Assembly: GCA_963170055.1 (NCBI GenBank)
Contig: CAUJGJ010000444.1
Coordinates: 6,799,618-6,863,617 of the forward strand
DNA: 64,000 nucleotides
Direction of reading: 5' to 3'
Origin: Halisarca cf. caerulea
Taxonomy: Eukaryota > Porifera > Demospongiae > Chondrillida > Halisarcidae
Numbering within the stretch: position 1 is the stretch's first letter; each line of letters starts with the position of its first letter. Shown one piece after another: positions 22,159 through 32,659 of this stretch. A program made the translations under genes and the position numbers. The notes under the pieces were generated by a model, which saw only the letters and a list, made by a program, of their open reading frames with translations, was not told the origin of the DNA and searched no databases.

Positions 22159-23083
22159 TTGTTCAGGTTATCATTTATTTGGGAAATTTCTTCCTTAGGC
22201 ACGTATGTACCCAAGGGATGGACAGCAGCACCGTGCTTAGCGAGTCGTTTTGTGGCTTTACAGCAAGTTTCCAGGGTCATGGTCCCTGCTCAGTCTCAGC
22301 TTCCACCTGACGCCTTACAAGTTCACTCCCCCTTAAAGGGGCAGGCTTGGAAATCGGCATTGTTGGATCATCCTAACCGGTCTTGGGTGGACTGCTTGTT
22401 GTCGGGGATCCGTCATGGTGTTCACATTGGGTTTGGGGGAGGCATTGTGCGTTCCGCAAAGAATAACCTCCAGTCGGCGTTGGCTAATCCGGCAGTAGTT
22501 GAAGCCTACCTGGAGAAGGAGTTGCAGAATGGGACCATTTCCGGGCCTTGGACAAAAGGAGAGGTACCTACCTTCGGTCATTTTAAACCGTTTTGGTGTC
22601 ATTCCCAAATCTGGTAGGCCTGGGAAATGGCGTCTGATTATGGATATGTCCTTCCCAGATGGGTACAGTGTCAACAGCGGCATTGATGACAACTTGACAG
22701 GCATGGCTTATTCATCAGTGGTCAATGCCGCTCGTATGATGCTCCAATTTGGGAAGGGGGCTTTACTGGACAAGATCAATGTGGCTAACGCTTATCGAAT
22801 TGTCCCAGTACATCCCGCGGATCGGTTTTTGCTAGGCATGTCTTGGAAGGGTAAAGTGTATGTGGACAGACAGCTTCCATTTGGGTTATCTTCAGCCCCG
22901 GTGATTTTTAATGCGTATGCTGACGGTTTGGAGTGGGTTATACACAAGCGGAGTAGCAGCAATCCTCCACTACTTGGATGATTTTCTAGTGATGGGACCT
23001 GCTGGGTCGACTGGCTGCCAGTCTGCTTTAACGACTTTGTCATCGACCTGTGCTGAACTCGGGATTCCCCTAGCTGCGGATAA
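22159..23083 (+). pseudogene. DIRS-type reverse transcriptase, truncated
   Basis: The pre-RT segment reads HPNRSWVDCLLSGIRHGVHI, then NNLQSALANPAVVEAYLEKE. After a frameshift near 22570 the RT core follows: FGVIPKSGRPGKWRLIMDMS, then LLDKINVANAYRIVPVHPAD with the first metal-binding Asp, then VDRQLPFGLSSAPVIFNAYA. After another shift comes the catalytic box ILHYLDDFLVMGP (about 22965-23000). The protein is cut at LGIPLAADNK by the family A element that begins at 23084, so RNase H, methylase-like and tyrosine recombinase parts are all missing. Confidence 0.75.
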
Positions 23084-23384
23084 CAAGCGATTCGAGTTTA
23101 AAAAACTTGTGGGCCGCCTACGGCCCTGGAAACTCGAATCGCTTGGAAATCGTCGTTATTGACTAAAATAATACTTCGAAGAACTCTTCTGGTCGAAAAG
23201 ACTCTTCGCTGATAAAATCAGGAGCAAACGAATGAATTTTACCGAAATATAGCCGAAAGATTACATAACGACTTCACGTCCGCCATGTTGTTGACATATA
23301 TATATATATACATCGTTCCAGACGTTCCGGACACTTCCGGTGAAAGTAAAAACAATATAGGGCCACCGGAAGGCGGCCCAAAAA
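23084..23384 (+). mobile_element. Hairpin-ended element, family A, copy 3
   Basis: The 5' foldback is 23084-23145. The 3' hairpin is 23360-23379 with stems GGGCCACC and GGCGGCCC around loop GGAA, then AAAA. The left flank is the DIRS-type RT and the right flank is CR1/L2 RT, so it marks a junction between two unrelated elements. The TA run is at 23296-23311. Confidence 0.9.
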
Positions 23385-23763
23385 GGAGGGACCGTCTGCA
23401 ATCTATCTTGATTTCTCCAAAGCATTTGACACACTACCCCAAAGCATTTGACACACTACCCCAAAGCATTTACACACTACCTCACTCATGCCTATATTGT
23501 TCAAACTATGGCAATTTGGTATTACAGGGCAATTGTGGTATTGGTTCCAAGCTTATCTCACAAACAGACATCACTTTGTACAAATAGGAGATGTGAAGTC
23601 TACACTCCTTCCAGTTCTCTCTGGTGTACCACAAGGTAGTGTTCTATGTTATTTACATTAATGATCTACCCACCACAATTAGTCATGCATCTATCTATCT
23701 GTTTGTCGACGATACTAATATGCTACTGGATTTCATACAATTTGATGCATGAAACTTACAAAT
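23385..23763 (+). pseudogene. CR1/L2-like reverse transcriptase, middle part
   Basis: SAIYLDFSKAFDTLP (from about 23395) starts right after the hairpin element and resumes the RT interrupted near 20200. Next come ITGQLWYWFQAYLTNRHHFV (about 23520-23580), VLSGVPQGSVL (about 23610-23645), INDLPTTISHASIYLFVDDT (about 23660-23715). FVDDT is the catalytic box. A short local triplication of CCCCAAAGCATTTGACACAC at 23415-23475 breaks the frame. The gene is interrupted again by the MITE at 23765. Confidence 0.75.
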
Positions 23764-23764
23764 A

Positions 23765-24330
23765 CCGTTTTCACATGGGCACCTGAAGCGAGTCGAACCC
23801 AGGTTGTTTTAACCCGGGTTCGCTCCCGGATTCAACCCACCTTTCCATTCACATGATGCGGGGTCAGTTTTGTACAGAAGGGAAAGATGGCGGGCGTTCT
23901 TTTTTATCATCGTTTTAGTTCGAGATGTGAAGCTCGTAGGAGAGCCAGACGATTCAGCGATACAATTTTTATAAGTCGTATGCCAACGTATTCAGTTCAT
24001 TTAAGCTTCCTTTCTTCTTCTCTTTACTCGCTCCCCGTTCACTGGCTGATGCGATCTTTCTAGAGACGACTATTTCTCTTATTGCGTCTTTAAGCTGTCC
24101 ATGGATCGTTTCCATTCTCCAAATCTCCAGCAAAGCTTTGATTTCGTCGTCGGTCTACATTCCGCCATGTTTAACCCACTTCTAACCCACTTGCAAGTGG
24201 GTAGAACCCTACTGCTGGGTTCAACCCACAAAATTAACCCGGGTTCGACTAAGGTTTGTGATGTCATGTGAACACGTTAACTTGGGTTCAACCCGGGTTC
24301 GACCTGCATTATTAGGCGCATGTGAAAACG
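23765..24330. mobile_element. TA-flanked MITE inside the CR1/L2 RT
   Basis: The ends are CCGTTTTCACATGGGCACC on the left and, read inward on the minus strand, CCGTTTTCACATGCGCC on the right, each flanked by TA. The length is 566 bp. CR1/L2 coding homology stops at the left end and resumes at the right end, which proves insertion. Internally AACCCGGGTTCG occurs at 23818, 24236 and 24291, and AACCCAC boxes repeat around the centre. No transposase is encoded. Confidence 0.75.
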
Positions 24331-24332
24331 GT

Positions 24333-25022
24333 AAAAGTGATCTACAATCTGTTTCCAACTAGTGCCATCAAGAGGAACTTAAACTTAACATAGACAAGTG
24401 TTCCATCCTCAGATTTTCAAACAGAAGTCAACCCGGCTTTAGCCCATCGAACCAAGTACGTGACCTACTATGAATTCTAGTCAACAACCAACTCAGTTTT
24501 GTAGATTATTACAAATCAATGTGTTCCAAAGCTTACATGAGCCTAGGTATCATTCACAGAACACTAAACTTGCAATCTATGGATCTCAATCTTAACAACT
24601 GTACCTCACACTAGTTTACTCAAAGCTTACATATTGCTCACAATTGTGGAGACCACTTCAAATTAAGCATATCACTATACTTGAAAATTTACAAAAACGA
24701 GCCACTAAACTCATCACAAATGATTATGTACTGTATCTAATTACATGATTCGTCTCTTAGGACTAAAACTTATTCTGCTCATGCATTGGTATGAATTACA
24801 AGATCTGATGTATCTAGTCCAACACATTGCATTACAGGAGCCATACTATTCAAGCCTGTTTTAAAGGCAGAAAATGAAAAAAACTTGTATGGTTCTGTCA
24901 GACAAGTTTCTGCAAAACAATATAAAAAAATCACTTCAAGAAAATCACTTTCTTGTGCTATGCCACAACTGGACAACCCTTTGCTGAAGGCCCTATTAAG
25001 AAGGAAATAAACATCAAAAGAA
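24333..25022 (+). pseudogene. CR1/L2-like reverse transcriptase, C-terminal part
   Basis: LKLNIDKCSILRFSNRS (about 24370-24420), VNNQLSFVDYYKSMCSKAYM (about 24480-24542), SLGIIHRTL and LRTKTYSAHAL-type pieces correspond to the thumb and connection region of CR1/L2 RT. The last readable block is EPYYSSLFKG-like near 24840. Several stops interrupt it. The end at 25022 is set by a family B hairpin element. Confidence 0.65.
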
Positions 25023-25230
25023 CAAGTAATTCGGGTAAAAAAACCGTGGGGCTGCTGCCCCTTATCCTGAATTACTTGGGAATATGTTATAATGGTTTAT
25101 CTCTGCAACAATGGTATCAGGTTTACAAAGGATGTTTATCCTTCAGCTTTGTATTCTTTGCCTTTGTTGCCATTTTGAAGAAAAATGCAAAATGCAGCGA
25201 ATTTTCTTCAAAATTGCAGCATTCACTTTA
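25023..25230 (+). mobile_element. Hairpin-ended element, family B, partial (5' end)
   Basis: The 5' foldback at 25023-25078 reads CAAGTAATTCGGG ... CCTGAATTACTTG around GGGGCTGCTGCCCC. The family body follows: GGTTTATCTCTGCAACAATG, then GTATCAGGTTTAC and TTATCCTTCAGCTTTGTAT. The 3' hairpin is absent; the body runs out near 25230. Confidence 0.8.
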
Positions 25231-25637
25231 AACTGGTAGAGAGGTCCACTCAAGCAATACTCAACCAGTTTCTGATTAGTCAGGAGGAAACCAAGCAGGA
25301 GCTGATTAAATTGGAAGAACAGCGAATGAGAATGAAGGAGGAGCAAAGAAAGAGGGATGACGAGAGGGACAAGTTGTTCCTCTTGTTGATGAAAGATGCA
25401 TTTACATCCATCCACTCCACTACTGCTTATCCGTATACCAGCTCATTCGCCCCAAATTTCCCCATACCACTGAATGTGTCAGCCCAGCCGTACGGGAACC
25501 CACCACCACCAGCATCCACACAAGCACCAGTACTGCCTATCATGGATGACTTCCACACTTTCTCTGCAGCTGATCCAGAGGATTATCCACCTTACACTGA
25601 CGGACAGGATGAGGTGCGATCATGCATTTTTATATAA
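25230..25637 (+). pseudogene. Coiled-coil C-terminal fragment, unrecognised
   Basis: The frame encodes ERSTQAILNQFLISQEETKQ followed by a charged helix (ELIKLEEQRMRMKEEQRKRD) and a proline-rich tail. Such a helix is typical of the C-terminal part of Myb/SANT-like proteins linked to Harbinger elements, but the DNA-binding domain is not present, so that is a guess. The sequence starts at the border of the family B element. Confidence 0.3.
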
Positions 25638-26048
25638 TATTATACTATTAGGCACTGTTGTATTTTCTATAGTGGCTTTTGAATCTATTCTTTCTGGCAA
25701 GTATGAGCACTACAAGACGCTAAAATATCTTCGTTTGAAAGGCACATGTGGCTTCCAAAAGTTGGCTATTTTGTTGCTAATAAATTCCTTTTTTCTCTTG
25801 TGCGTGACAGAAATGGCAAACGATGACATTTAGACTCTAAGTACACATTTAAGCTACACATTTAACTATATTTTGTTCAAATTTTCCATCTATCATTTGA
25901 ATTTGCCGCTTTTCCGAGCAGTTGCATTTAGCTTAGGCCTAGAGACACAGATTATGGACTAAACTGTCCCTAATACGTCTACTCAATATTCTACCGATGG
26001 AGATTTGGTTTACTGAAATAGTTTCCAAGATAATAGACAAATCCTGAA
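25638..26048. other. No gene recognised
   Basis: AT-rich, no repeat or coding signal that I can support. Confidence 0.4.
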
Positions 26049-26256
26049 CAAGCGATTTGAGTTTAAAAAACTTGTGGGCCGCCTACGGCCCTGGAAACTC
26101 AAATCGCTTGGAAATCGTCGTTATTGACTAAAATAATACTTCGAAGAACTCTTCTGGTCGAAAAGACTCTTTGCTGATAAAATCAGGAGCAAACGAATGA
26201 ATTTTACCGAAATATATCCAAAAGATTACGTACCGACTTCGTGTCCGCCATGCTGT

Positions 26257-26301
<45 letters not shown>

Positions 26302-26374
26302 TCGTTCTGGACGTTCCGGACACTTCCGGTGAAAGTAAAAACAATATAGGGCCGCCTTCCGGTGGCCCAAAAAA
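26049..26374 (+). mobile_element. Hairpin-ended element, family A, copy 4
   Basis: The 5' foldback is 26049-26110 with arms CAAGCGATTTGAG and CTCAAATCGCTTG. Relative to copies 2, 3 and 5 both arms carry a compensating change. The 3' hairpin is 26349-26368 with stems GGGCCGCC and GGTGGCCC around loop TTCC, the exact reverse complement of the copy 3 hairpin. The TA run is long (about 26258-26297). Confidence 0.9.
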
Positions 26375-26690
26375 GTACTAAGATAACCAGCAATAACTCT
26401 TTGGAAACTCCCGGCATCAAAATCCCCATTGGTGAAAAGTTGAAGCGTTCGATATAGATTACAACGAAACACTCAGAAGCTTCCTACATTGATCCGCTGA
26501 TTTACTTGACGACATGGCAGTTTGCAAGAAGGATTTGCTTAGCCAAAGGCCAATTATCACATTATAGTCATGTGACATGAGCTGTGACGTAATTGCATAG
26601 GGGGATATGCACATCATTAAATTTAAGGGTGGATAAAAACCATTTAAAAATGGTAAAAGGATGTAGGATTGACACAGGACCATGCAAAAA
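26375..26690. other. No gene recognised
   Basis: Unique-looking AT-rich sequence without coding signal. Confidence 0.4.
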
Positions 26691-26840
26691 GGATCCTCCA
26701 AATACCCATGGAACAAGGGTAGCGTAGGACTGTGTAAAAAGGATCCTTCAAAAACACATGGAACAAGAGTAATTTGCGAAACCGGTGCAGGGCTAGGTGG
26801 GCAAAGGGCAAGATGGGCATAGGGCTAGACGAGCCGGTAA
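26690..26840 (-). repeat. Dispersed repeat with AAAGGATCCTYCAAA and CTAGCCC blocks
   Basis: AAAAAGGATCCTCCAAATAC and AAAAAGGATCCTTCAAAAAC form a local duplication, each followed by CATGGAACAAG. The tract then reads AGGGCTAGGTGGGCAAAGGGCAAGATGGGCATAGGGCTAGAC in two overlapping parts. The same order of blocks occurs at 35545-35695, so both loci belong to one repeat family. Confidence 0.6.
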
Positions 26841-27028
26841 TATATACGAGAAGCGTCCTTTTTCACGTCAGGATTTTCATGATATCTCTTTTTTGCTCTA
26901 TTTCGATCCTGTTCTAGTTTGTCCTGTACAGTAACAAAGGTGTTGTCGGCGCTTTGCTGTGATGTTTTAGAATGTTGCCTAGAGTATGCCTGAAAGTAAC
27001 TTCTTTTTCTCCGTATTCGGGAAGGCAT
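26825..27028 (-). CDS. Small basic ORF, unrecognised
   Basis: A 67-residue frame, rich in Arg, Lys and Tyr: RIRRKRSYFQAYSRQHSKTS and RAKKRYHENPDVKKDASRIY. The RYHENPDVKKDASRI phrase resembles repeated basic motifs I associate with N-terminal parts of large invertebrate mobile-element proteins, but I cannot name the family. It could be a fragment. Confidence 0.25.
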   Translation of the reverse strand: MPSRIRRKRSYFQAYSRQHSKTSQQSADNTFVTVQDKLEQDRNRAKKRYHENPDVKKDASRIYYRLV

Positions 27029-27039
27029 TGGACAAATAC

Positions 27040-28240
27040 AGACAAGTACAAAACGGACAGTAACTCACCAGAGACTTGGCCCAAGAAACGCTCAGCTGAA
27101 AGACGGTAATAATATGTGAGTTAGTATGGAGCTATGCAAATGGGTCAAGCAAGACAGCAACCCAACCGACCTCAGGCTGTATAATGCAACAAAATTCCCT
27201 GGAACGATGAAGGACGCTCTCCAATGGGTAATTCTGTCCATAAAGAGACACTATACGCTCAGCAGTAATACGGTCGAGAAGTGTTGAGAAGAAACAAACC
27301 AGTAAAGACAAGAAAAGCACTGGCAAGCGTCGAAACAGCGGAGGATGCAAGGTGTTCCTCCTACCTAGATATCGATAGATACAGTAGGTATAGTATAATA
27401 GGTAGTCACCCGAGGGCGATGACATAGAAGGGGCGTTCACCTCCATACTAGGGATAATAGTCAATTTAAAGTTAGCAATGTTTCTAGGATCCCACTCAAT
27501 TCTCCAGGAATGAATTTCTTTATGCCAGTGGTACATTATAATGGTATCTAAACCTACCTTTAGGTTTCCAGGATCACACTCAATTCTCCATGAATGAATT
27601 TCATTATGGTATCTAATAAGCTTCCAGGCCAACCAGCACATACCCCTCATGGGCACATATATGTCACATACCTATACTAGTCCTCCAAGAATGGTTGTGT
27701 CCTTGCAGGTTGTTCAGCAGGCAGGGTAGGGGTACTCTGTACAGTGAAAGTTGTGGAATGTTGATGCATAATATTATCATAGATTGACTCATGGCTGTAT
27801 GATGACCAACCATAATACTACCTACATATAATTCCATGTATGTGTATGAAATGCAAGGTTAACGTTACTGCTGCCTGGACTACAATGCATTTAATTTGCA
27901 TCCTTCGTAATGGTTCCATTCATGCCCGATAAATCCGTTTGTTATCAACAGCTATCATGTCATTGTCAGTATATACTTCGTTCATCCTCTTCATAATTCT
28001 CAATCGACATTGACAAGTTGATTATAAAGTCATGCATGGTTAATTGTCACAGTTACTATTATAATAGCATGCAGGTCATGATTCAGAATTAAATGATCCC
28101 GCTGGGGTCTCCCATGTTAATTAAGAATATGTAATGTTTATCATTGTTGGGGGTAGTGTCCAGTTACAGTGCTGTCTGCTGCAATATATAAATCCTGTTG
28201 TCACTGCTACAATTTCCAAGTCTTATGCTGTTATCTGATT
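27040..28240. other. No gene recognised
   Basis: Contains a short direct repeat (CACTCAATTCTCCAGGAATG at 27493 and CACTCAATTCTCCATGAATG at 27576, each before AATTTC) and otherwise no supportable feature. Confidence 0.4.
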
Positions 28241-28249
28241 GCAAACATA

Positions 28250-28860
28250 ATGGAAGAGTCTGACAAAGAGCTAACCCAAGAACTAGCATCGACCTTCCTT
28301 GAAGAAATTGACCACCAAGAGCACGACATTGTGGAGGGACCAGCAGTACCACCAGATGGTCACCCTCATGATAATCAAGACTTAGTACCAGTTGACAACA
28401 ATAATCAGATGAATGAGGAGGATCAATTCGAAGCACTGGCCATCAGTGGAATTGACTCTCAACAGGACAGGAGTACTAGTAGAAGGGTCAGGGATAGGGG
28501 GGGAAGGTATCATGGTAGGGTTGAGGCAGGGGTAGAGGGGCAGGGGTGGGTGGGCAGGTGTGAATGGTCGGGGTAGGGGTGGGTGGGGTGGTGGTAGCAA
28601 TGGGCGGGGCAGGGATGGCTGGGTTCGTGGAAATGGCCGGGGCAGGGGTGGGTGGGGAGGTGACAATGGGCGGGGAAGGGGTGGGCGGGGAGGTGGCAAT
28701 GGATGGGGAAGGGGTGGGTGGGGAGGTGGGAATGGCCGGGGAAGGGGTAGGTGGGGTGGTGGTGGTAATCGGAGAGGTGGGTGGGGAGGTGGGAATGGCC
28801 GGGGAAGGGGTGGTTGGGCCAGAGGGGGGGTTACTTATATAACTATCAGACAATTATTAT
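28250..28860 (+). CDS. Acidic protein with C-terminal RGG/GRGRGGW repeats (frameshifted)
   Basis: The ATG at 28250 opens an acidic N-terminal region (MEESDKELTQELASTFLEEI) that runs to RDRGGRYHGRVEAG. The frame then stops at 28576, while from about 28560 another frame carries NGRGRGGWGGGSNGRGRDGW and about seven further GRGRGGWGGGN units to 28850. A slip in the G-rich tract near 28510-28560 would explain the frame change. RGG boxes bind nucleic acid. A Gly/Arg-rich leader also precedes the piggyBac N-terminus at 36840, so this may be the detached N-terminus of such a transposase, which is inference. The frames on the opposite strand (Pro/Thr-rich) are shadows of the repeat. Confidence 0.45.
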
Positions 28861-29315
28861 AATATCATTGAAGACATTAACCTAGTGCACCTTTTAGTTA
28901 TTCACTTGCAGTTATGTATCTCATTCTGTAATTTTTATTCTTACTAGGTGCTTGTCAGACTCTATAACCGGCTTTGATTATTTTAAACATGTATTTGTTA
29001 ATGTGTTATTTTCATATTTCACCGAACCAAATTTCATCGAGATTTGCCTAAGTTGCGGACCGAATTTAGTAATTATACATGTCGTGTAGGTGGTGGTAAA
29101 ATGTACGAACCACGATAGTCGGAGATGGAACTTCGCTGTTTAGGCCAATATGCTATAAGGCCTTTTCTGGGAATTCCACCCTTCATCAGTAGTACCGGGC
29201 TGTACGTAGCAGAATCGGATTCACCTTGGAAACCTCCCATCACAGGAGCCAAATTTCAGTCAAATTAACAACTAACCGCAACCCCTTTTCGATATGTCAG
29301 TGCAGTGGTATTTGC
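28861..29315. other. No gene recognised
   Basis: No coding signal or repeat that I can support. Confidence 0.4.
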
Positions 29316-29540
29316 AGTGTGCACTCGGTCCAACTAAACTCTGTCTAGCCCTATACCCGTCTAGATATATGCATGTGTAGCCTAATGCTCGTTTTGTCCT
29401 TAGCCCACCTAGCCCTGACCGTGTTTTGGTATTTGCACAGTGTGCACTCGGTCCAACTAAACTCTGTCTAGCCCTATACCCATCTAGCTTCATGCATGTA
29501 TAGCCCTATGCTCGTCTTGCCCTTTGCCCACCTAGCCTTT
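29316..29540 (+). repeat. Tandem duplication with CTAGCCCTATACCC blocks
   Basis: TGTGCACTCGGTCCAACTAA occurs at about 29317 and 29438, each followed by ACTCTGTCTAGCCCTATACC. The unit is about 120 bp and contains the same CTAGCCC words as the tract at 9095-9295. Confidence 0.7.
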
Positions 29541-30340
29541 TTGCTCACGAAGGATTTTCAGTACTTTATATTGTAGCTAGTGTCTCAAAAGGCACCAATA
29601 TCACTTCAAAATGCTTCTAGCTATACTGTATCATTACTTCAGAACAGCGTTTGCTAGTCTGTTTCGACCAAAATCAGCGAGTCCATCCACCTTTCGGTTG
29701 TTAACCTGCTTCCATCAAAATCGGCGATTTGATTCACCTTTCGCGGACATGTTTTTCTTCGTCAATCTCAAGTTACATGCAATGAATGCAATTGAAAAGC
29801 AGTGAATCTAATTATAGGTGGGCGGCTAGCAATGAATCTAATTATAGGTGGGCAGATGACGACCGCAAATCTAGTCTATGTTAGTCTGATTCATCATGGC
29901 GGGCTCTTCTTAAGTATGGGATTTTCCTATCCAAATAATTCTCACTCTGTACTACACTAGCTGCTTCAAGACCCCTCAAAGGCACCCCGCGCTATCATTT
30001 TGAGTTGAAATGTAAAGTTTGAAGGTTACAGAACCTTCCTGGTGGTCGCTAGCCCGTTTAGTTTAAAAGCGAGAATAATAATAATAATAATAAGATGACG
30101 AAAAGTTGCCCATATCTCGGCTCATGCCTCTTAGGAAAGAAACGAATTGTTGTTTTCTCATTAGGGTAAGGTGAGCATTTACCATCGTAAAACATCGAAA
30201 GCCTACAAAAGGACGTTTCATAGATCGCTTGAGTCTTTTCGTTCCGCAAAACGTTCGTTTCCGGCGAAAATGCGCTTTAGACTAATGTATGGCGGCCATG
30301 TTTTTTCGGTGTCAATCCTACATATGGAGTACTACCGTAC
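29541..30340. other. No gene; short direct repeat
   Basis: A 27-bp direct repeat, AATGAATCTAATTATAGGTG plus GGC, lies at 29800-29852. An AAT trinucleotide run is at 30075-30092. Nothing else is recognisable. Confidence 0.45.
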
Positions 30341-30370
30341 TATTATGGAGTACTACCGTACTCCATAATA
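30341..30370. repeat. Perfect 13-bp inverted repeat
   Basis: TATTATGGAGTAC, a TACC loop, then GTACTCCATAATA. A partial extra copy of the left arm with the loop (ATGGAGTACTACCGTAC) precedes it at 30324-30340. Confidence 0.7.
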
Positions 30371-30549
30371 GAGTACAGATAGGCTATAATGATGTGGTAC
30401 AAAAAGGCATCAATTTGTTGCCAGCCTCGGACTGGGGGTGAAGAAAGTGAATCTACAGAGATTCCGGAAAACCCGGCAAGGCAAGGCAAACAAAAAAAAA
30501 GAAGGCTTAGATTTAGGTAGAGATTGGGTAGCTAGATTATGATAGTTGT

Positions 30550-31146
30550 GGTTAGTTAGAGGCAATGCTCCAGGGCAATTTCCTTGCTAGAAAGATCTGA
30601 TAACTGCCAGAAATGGCTGCCTTTGCTGTTTCAATAAAAGCAGCACGTCGGTCACTCCCTTGACTAAGGGGAGCAGCAGCCTTCAGGGTAATGAAAGCAT
30701 CTTGGGTGTAATGCCCCAGGCAGGCACCCAATTTCCAGGGTGAGGAACTTGGTTGAGTATCCATGGGAAGACAGGTCTGACACTAGGAGTTGGTAGTTGT
30801 CTTTTCCCATCTTCCTCGTTCTGGCCATTTGGATGCTCTTGGTACTGTTCCAAGGGACTGCCAGCTCTACAATGGTGATTTTCCTGTCATGGAGGATGAG
30901 AATATCTGGTCTTGCAGTGGTGACTGCAATATCTGGAGGCACTGTTGCTGGTGGTGACTCACACGCTCTGTGGTTTGAGAGATACACAAATACCTTGGCG
31001 GCAGATGGAAGGAACTTTCTTAGGAAGGAGTATACCTTGCTTAGAACTTGATTGTGTCGCCAAGTGTACCTCCTATCAGATAGGGCAGTGGGGCAACAAT
31101 TGAGAACGTGATGTATGTTGCAGTTTGGACCATTGCATAAGGACAT
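30550..31146 (-). pseudogene. Non-LTR retrotransposon knuckle and restriction-like endonuclease
   Basis: The minus-strand frame begins MSLCNGPNCNIHHVLNCCP, a CCHC knuckle, followed by LSDRRYTWRHNQVL, the same RRY...RH signature as the R2/NeSL-like copies at 1-9 kb. The endonuclease core is uninterrupted: TTARPDILILHDR, then ITIVELAVPWNSTKS with the acidic strand, then RTRKMGKDNYQLLVSDL. The sequence differs clearly from the 1-9 kb family, so it is a second lineage. An in-frame stop precedes the knuckle, and no RT is found upstream (higher coordinates), so it is a 5'-truncated insertion. Confidence 0.75.
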
Positions 31147-32550
31147 GACCGGCTCAAGCCTTTACCAGTACAGAAGTGTTCGAAGTGATGACTATGCATT
31201 TGATCTCAGCAATGATTGAAGCGTCTTAAGCGAGGGAACATTAGTGGAGGAAGACCATTAAGCAAAGAAGGCAGAGGGTTGAACAAATGATAATATTAGC
31301 GATTGAGGAAAAGCAAACTGGACATTCAGCGCCCGATAGCCGATATCGAAGAACAAGGTGTGTAATCTTTGTTTGATCTTAAATTCAAATAGAAAAGTCC
31401 ATTTTACTAACTTGAATACCCTATGAAAGGATGAATGATCTACCTTTTGAGCCTTCAAAATGTGCTTTAGGCCTACCATTAACAGCAAAATTGCAGGGCG
31501 ATTTCGTATAAGTACTGCAGTTCACGATAGCTACTATCAATCGTGAATATGATCTTCCAAGCTTCCTTACCCAACTATATGTATGTGACATTAACTTTTG
31601 GCAAAAAAAGACTTTCACATGTACAAAAACTAGAGCAAATATCGCACAGCACAATCACCATGGCTTCTATGCCCTGAAAATGTCACGCACATATCACATG
31701 ATGGAAGCCTTACACACACCCAATTTCCATGTCCCACATGTGGGAGGAGTTGCCTTGTGACCTGTATTTGAAGTATAAATACACGAAGGACTTCGGATTA
31801 TGATGAATTCATTGAGAACTTTCACCGACTGTGTATCATTGTAAGTTGAGGATGTTGGCTAGAAATAGATCAACAAAGGACTTATAGGAGATTACTCTTA
31901 CTCTATTTCTTAGAGAAACCTTCTACGAAGCCTTTTATTAATCCTATGGAGTAACCGTAGCACAATAGTTGCAAGTTACTGTTGATTTCACCGTTGTTCT
32001 CCTACGTGTGGTGCGGATTTGGGTTTCTTGAACTTGATGTCAATGATAATAATAAGGATCCCAATCCACAAAAAGCTTAGATTAGGTCTTTAGACGGCTT
32101 CAGACAGCCCTGCGAAAGGGGTGAAGTCATTCGTTAAGCTGACGAGCTCCTTCTGCATTCTACATTGCATTGAGCAAAGAAATATTGGGGTATATAACTC
32201 ATGAAAGAAAACTCTATTCTCGCTTACGATCATGAAAACGTAAATTTCCGCTTCGTACTCAAACACTTTTCTAATGGAGGCCATTTTGCTCCTACGTTTA
32301 CTTACGTTTCTCTGTAAACTGCGATGACAATTCCGTATATGAATACATACTTGCATTCTTTTCAGCTATTGTACAGATTTAATAAAGGACACTATGGCTA
32401 TGAAACTTATACTGAAGACTTAGTATATCCCTGAGTATCAGACAGCACTGTTAGAAAATAATCGGAAAAAGATATGCGAATACGATGACTGAAGGGCTAG
32501 CCACAATAGCAGCCACTATAGTGGCTCATGAACTATACATAAACAGATAA
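31147..32550. other. No gene recognised
   Basis: I see no coding signal longer than chance and no clear repeat in this 1.4 kb. It is the largest plain stretch in the first half of the window. Confidence 0.4.
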
Positions 32551-32615
32551 ACAGTTGCTTGTTCAAAGTCTTCTTTTCTTCCAGCAGCCACTTTTATCCG
32601 CCTACTTCCTGTTGC

Positions 32616-32656
<41 letters not shown>

Positions 32657-32659
<3 letters not shown>

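Noticed and set aside
24079..24267. 62-codon minus-strand frame inside the MITE
   Set aside because: No family resemblance; the MITE is defined by its ends and by interruption of RT, and codes for nothing that I can support.
26128..26472. ORFs repeated over family A copies (ARRRPYIVFTFTGS type) on the minus strand
   Set aside because: The similar frames at 18463, 26128 and 36137 arise because the non-coding element is repeated; they contain TA-run isoleucine/tyrosine tracts and differ in length and frame.
28382..28853. Pro/Thr-rich proteins on the minus strand
   Set aside because: They are the reverse reading of the GGGTGGG minisatellite; the plus strand gives a sensible RGG protein with an acidic ATG start.
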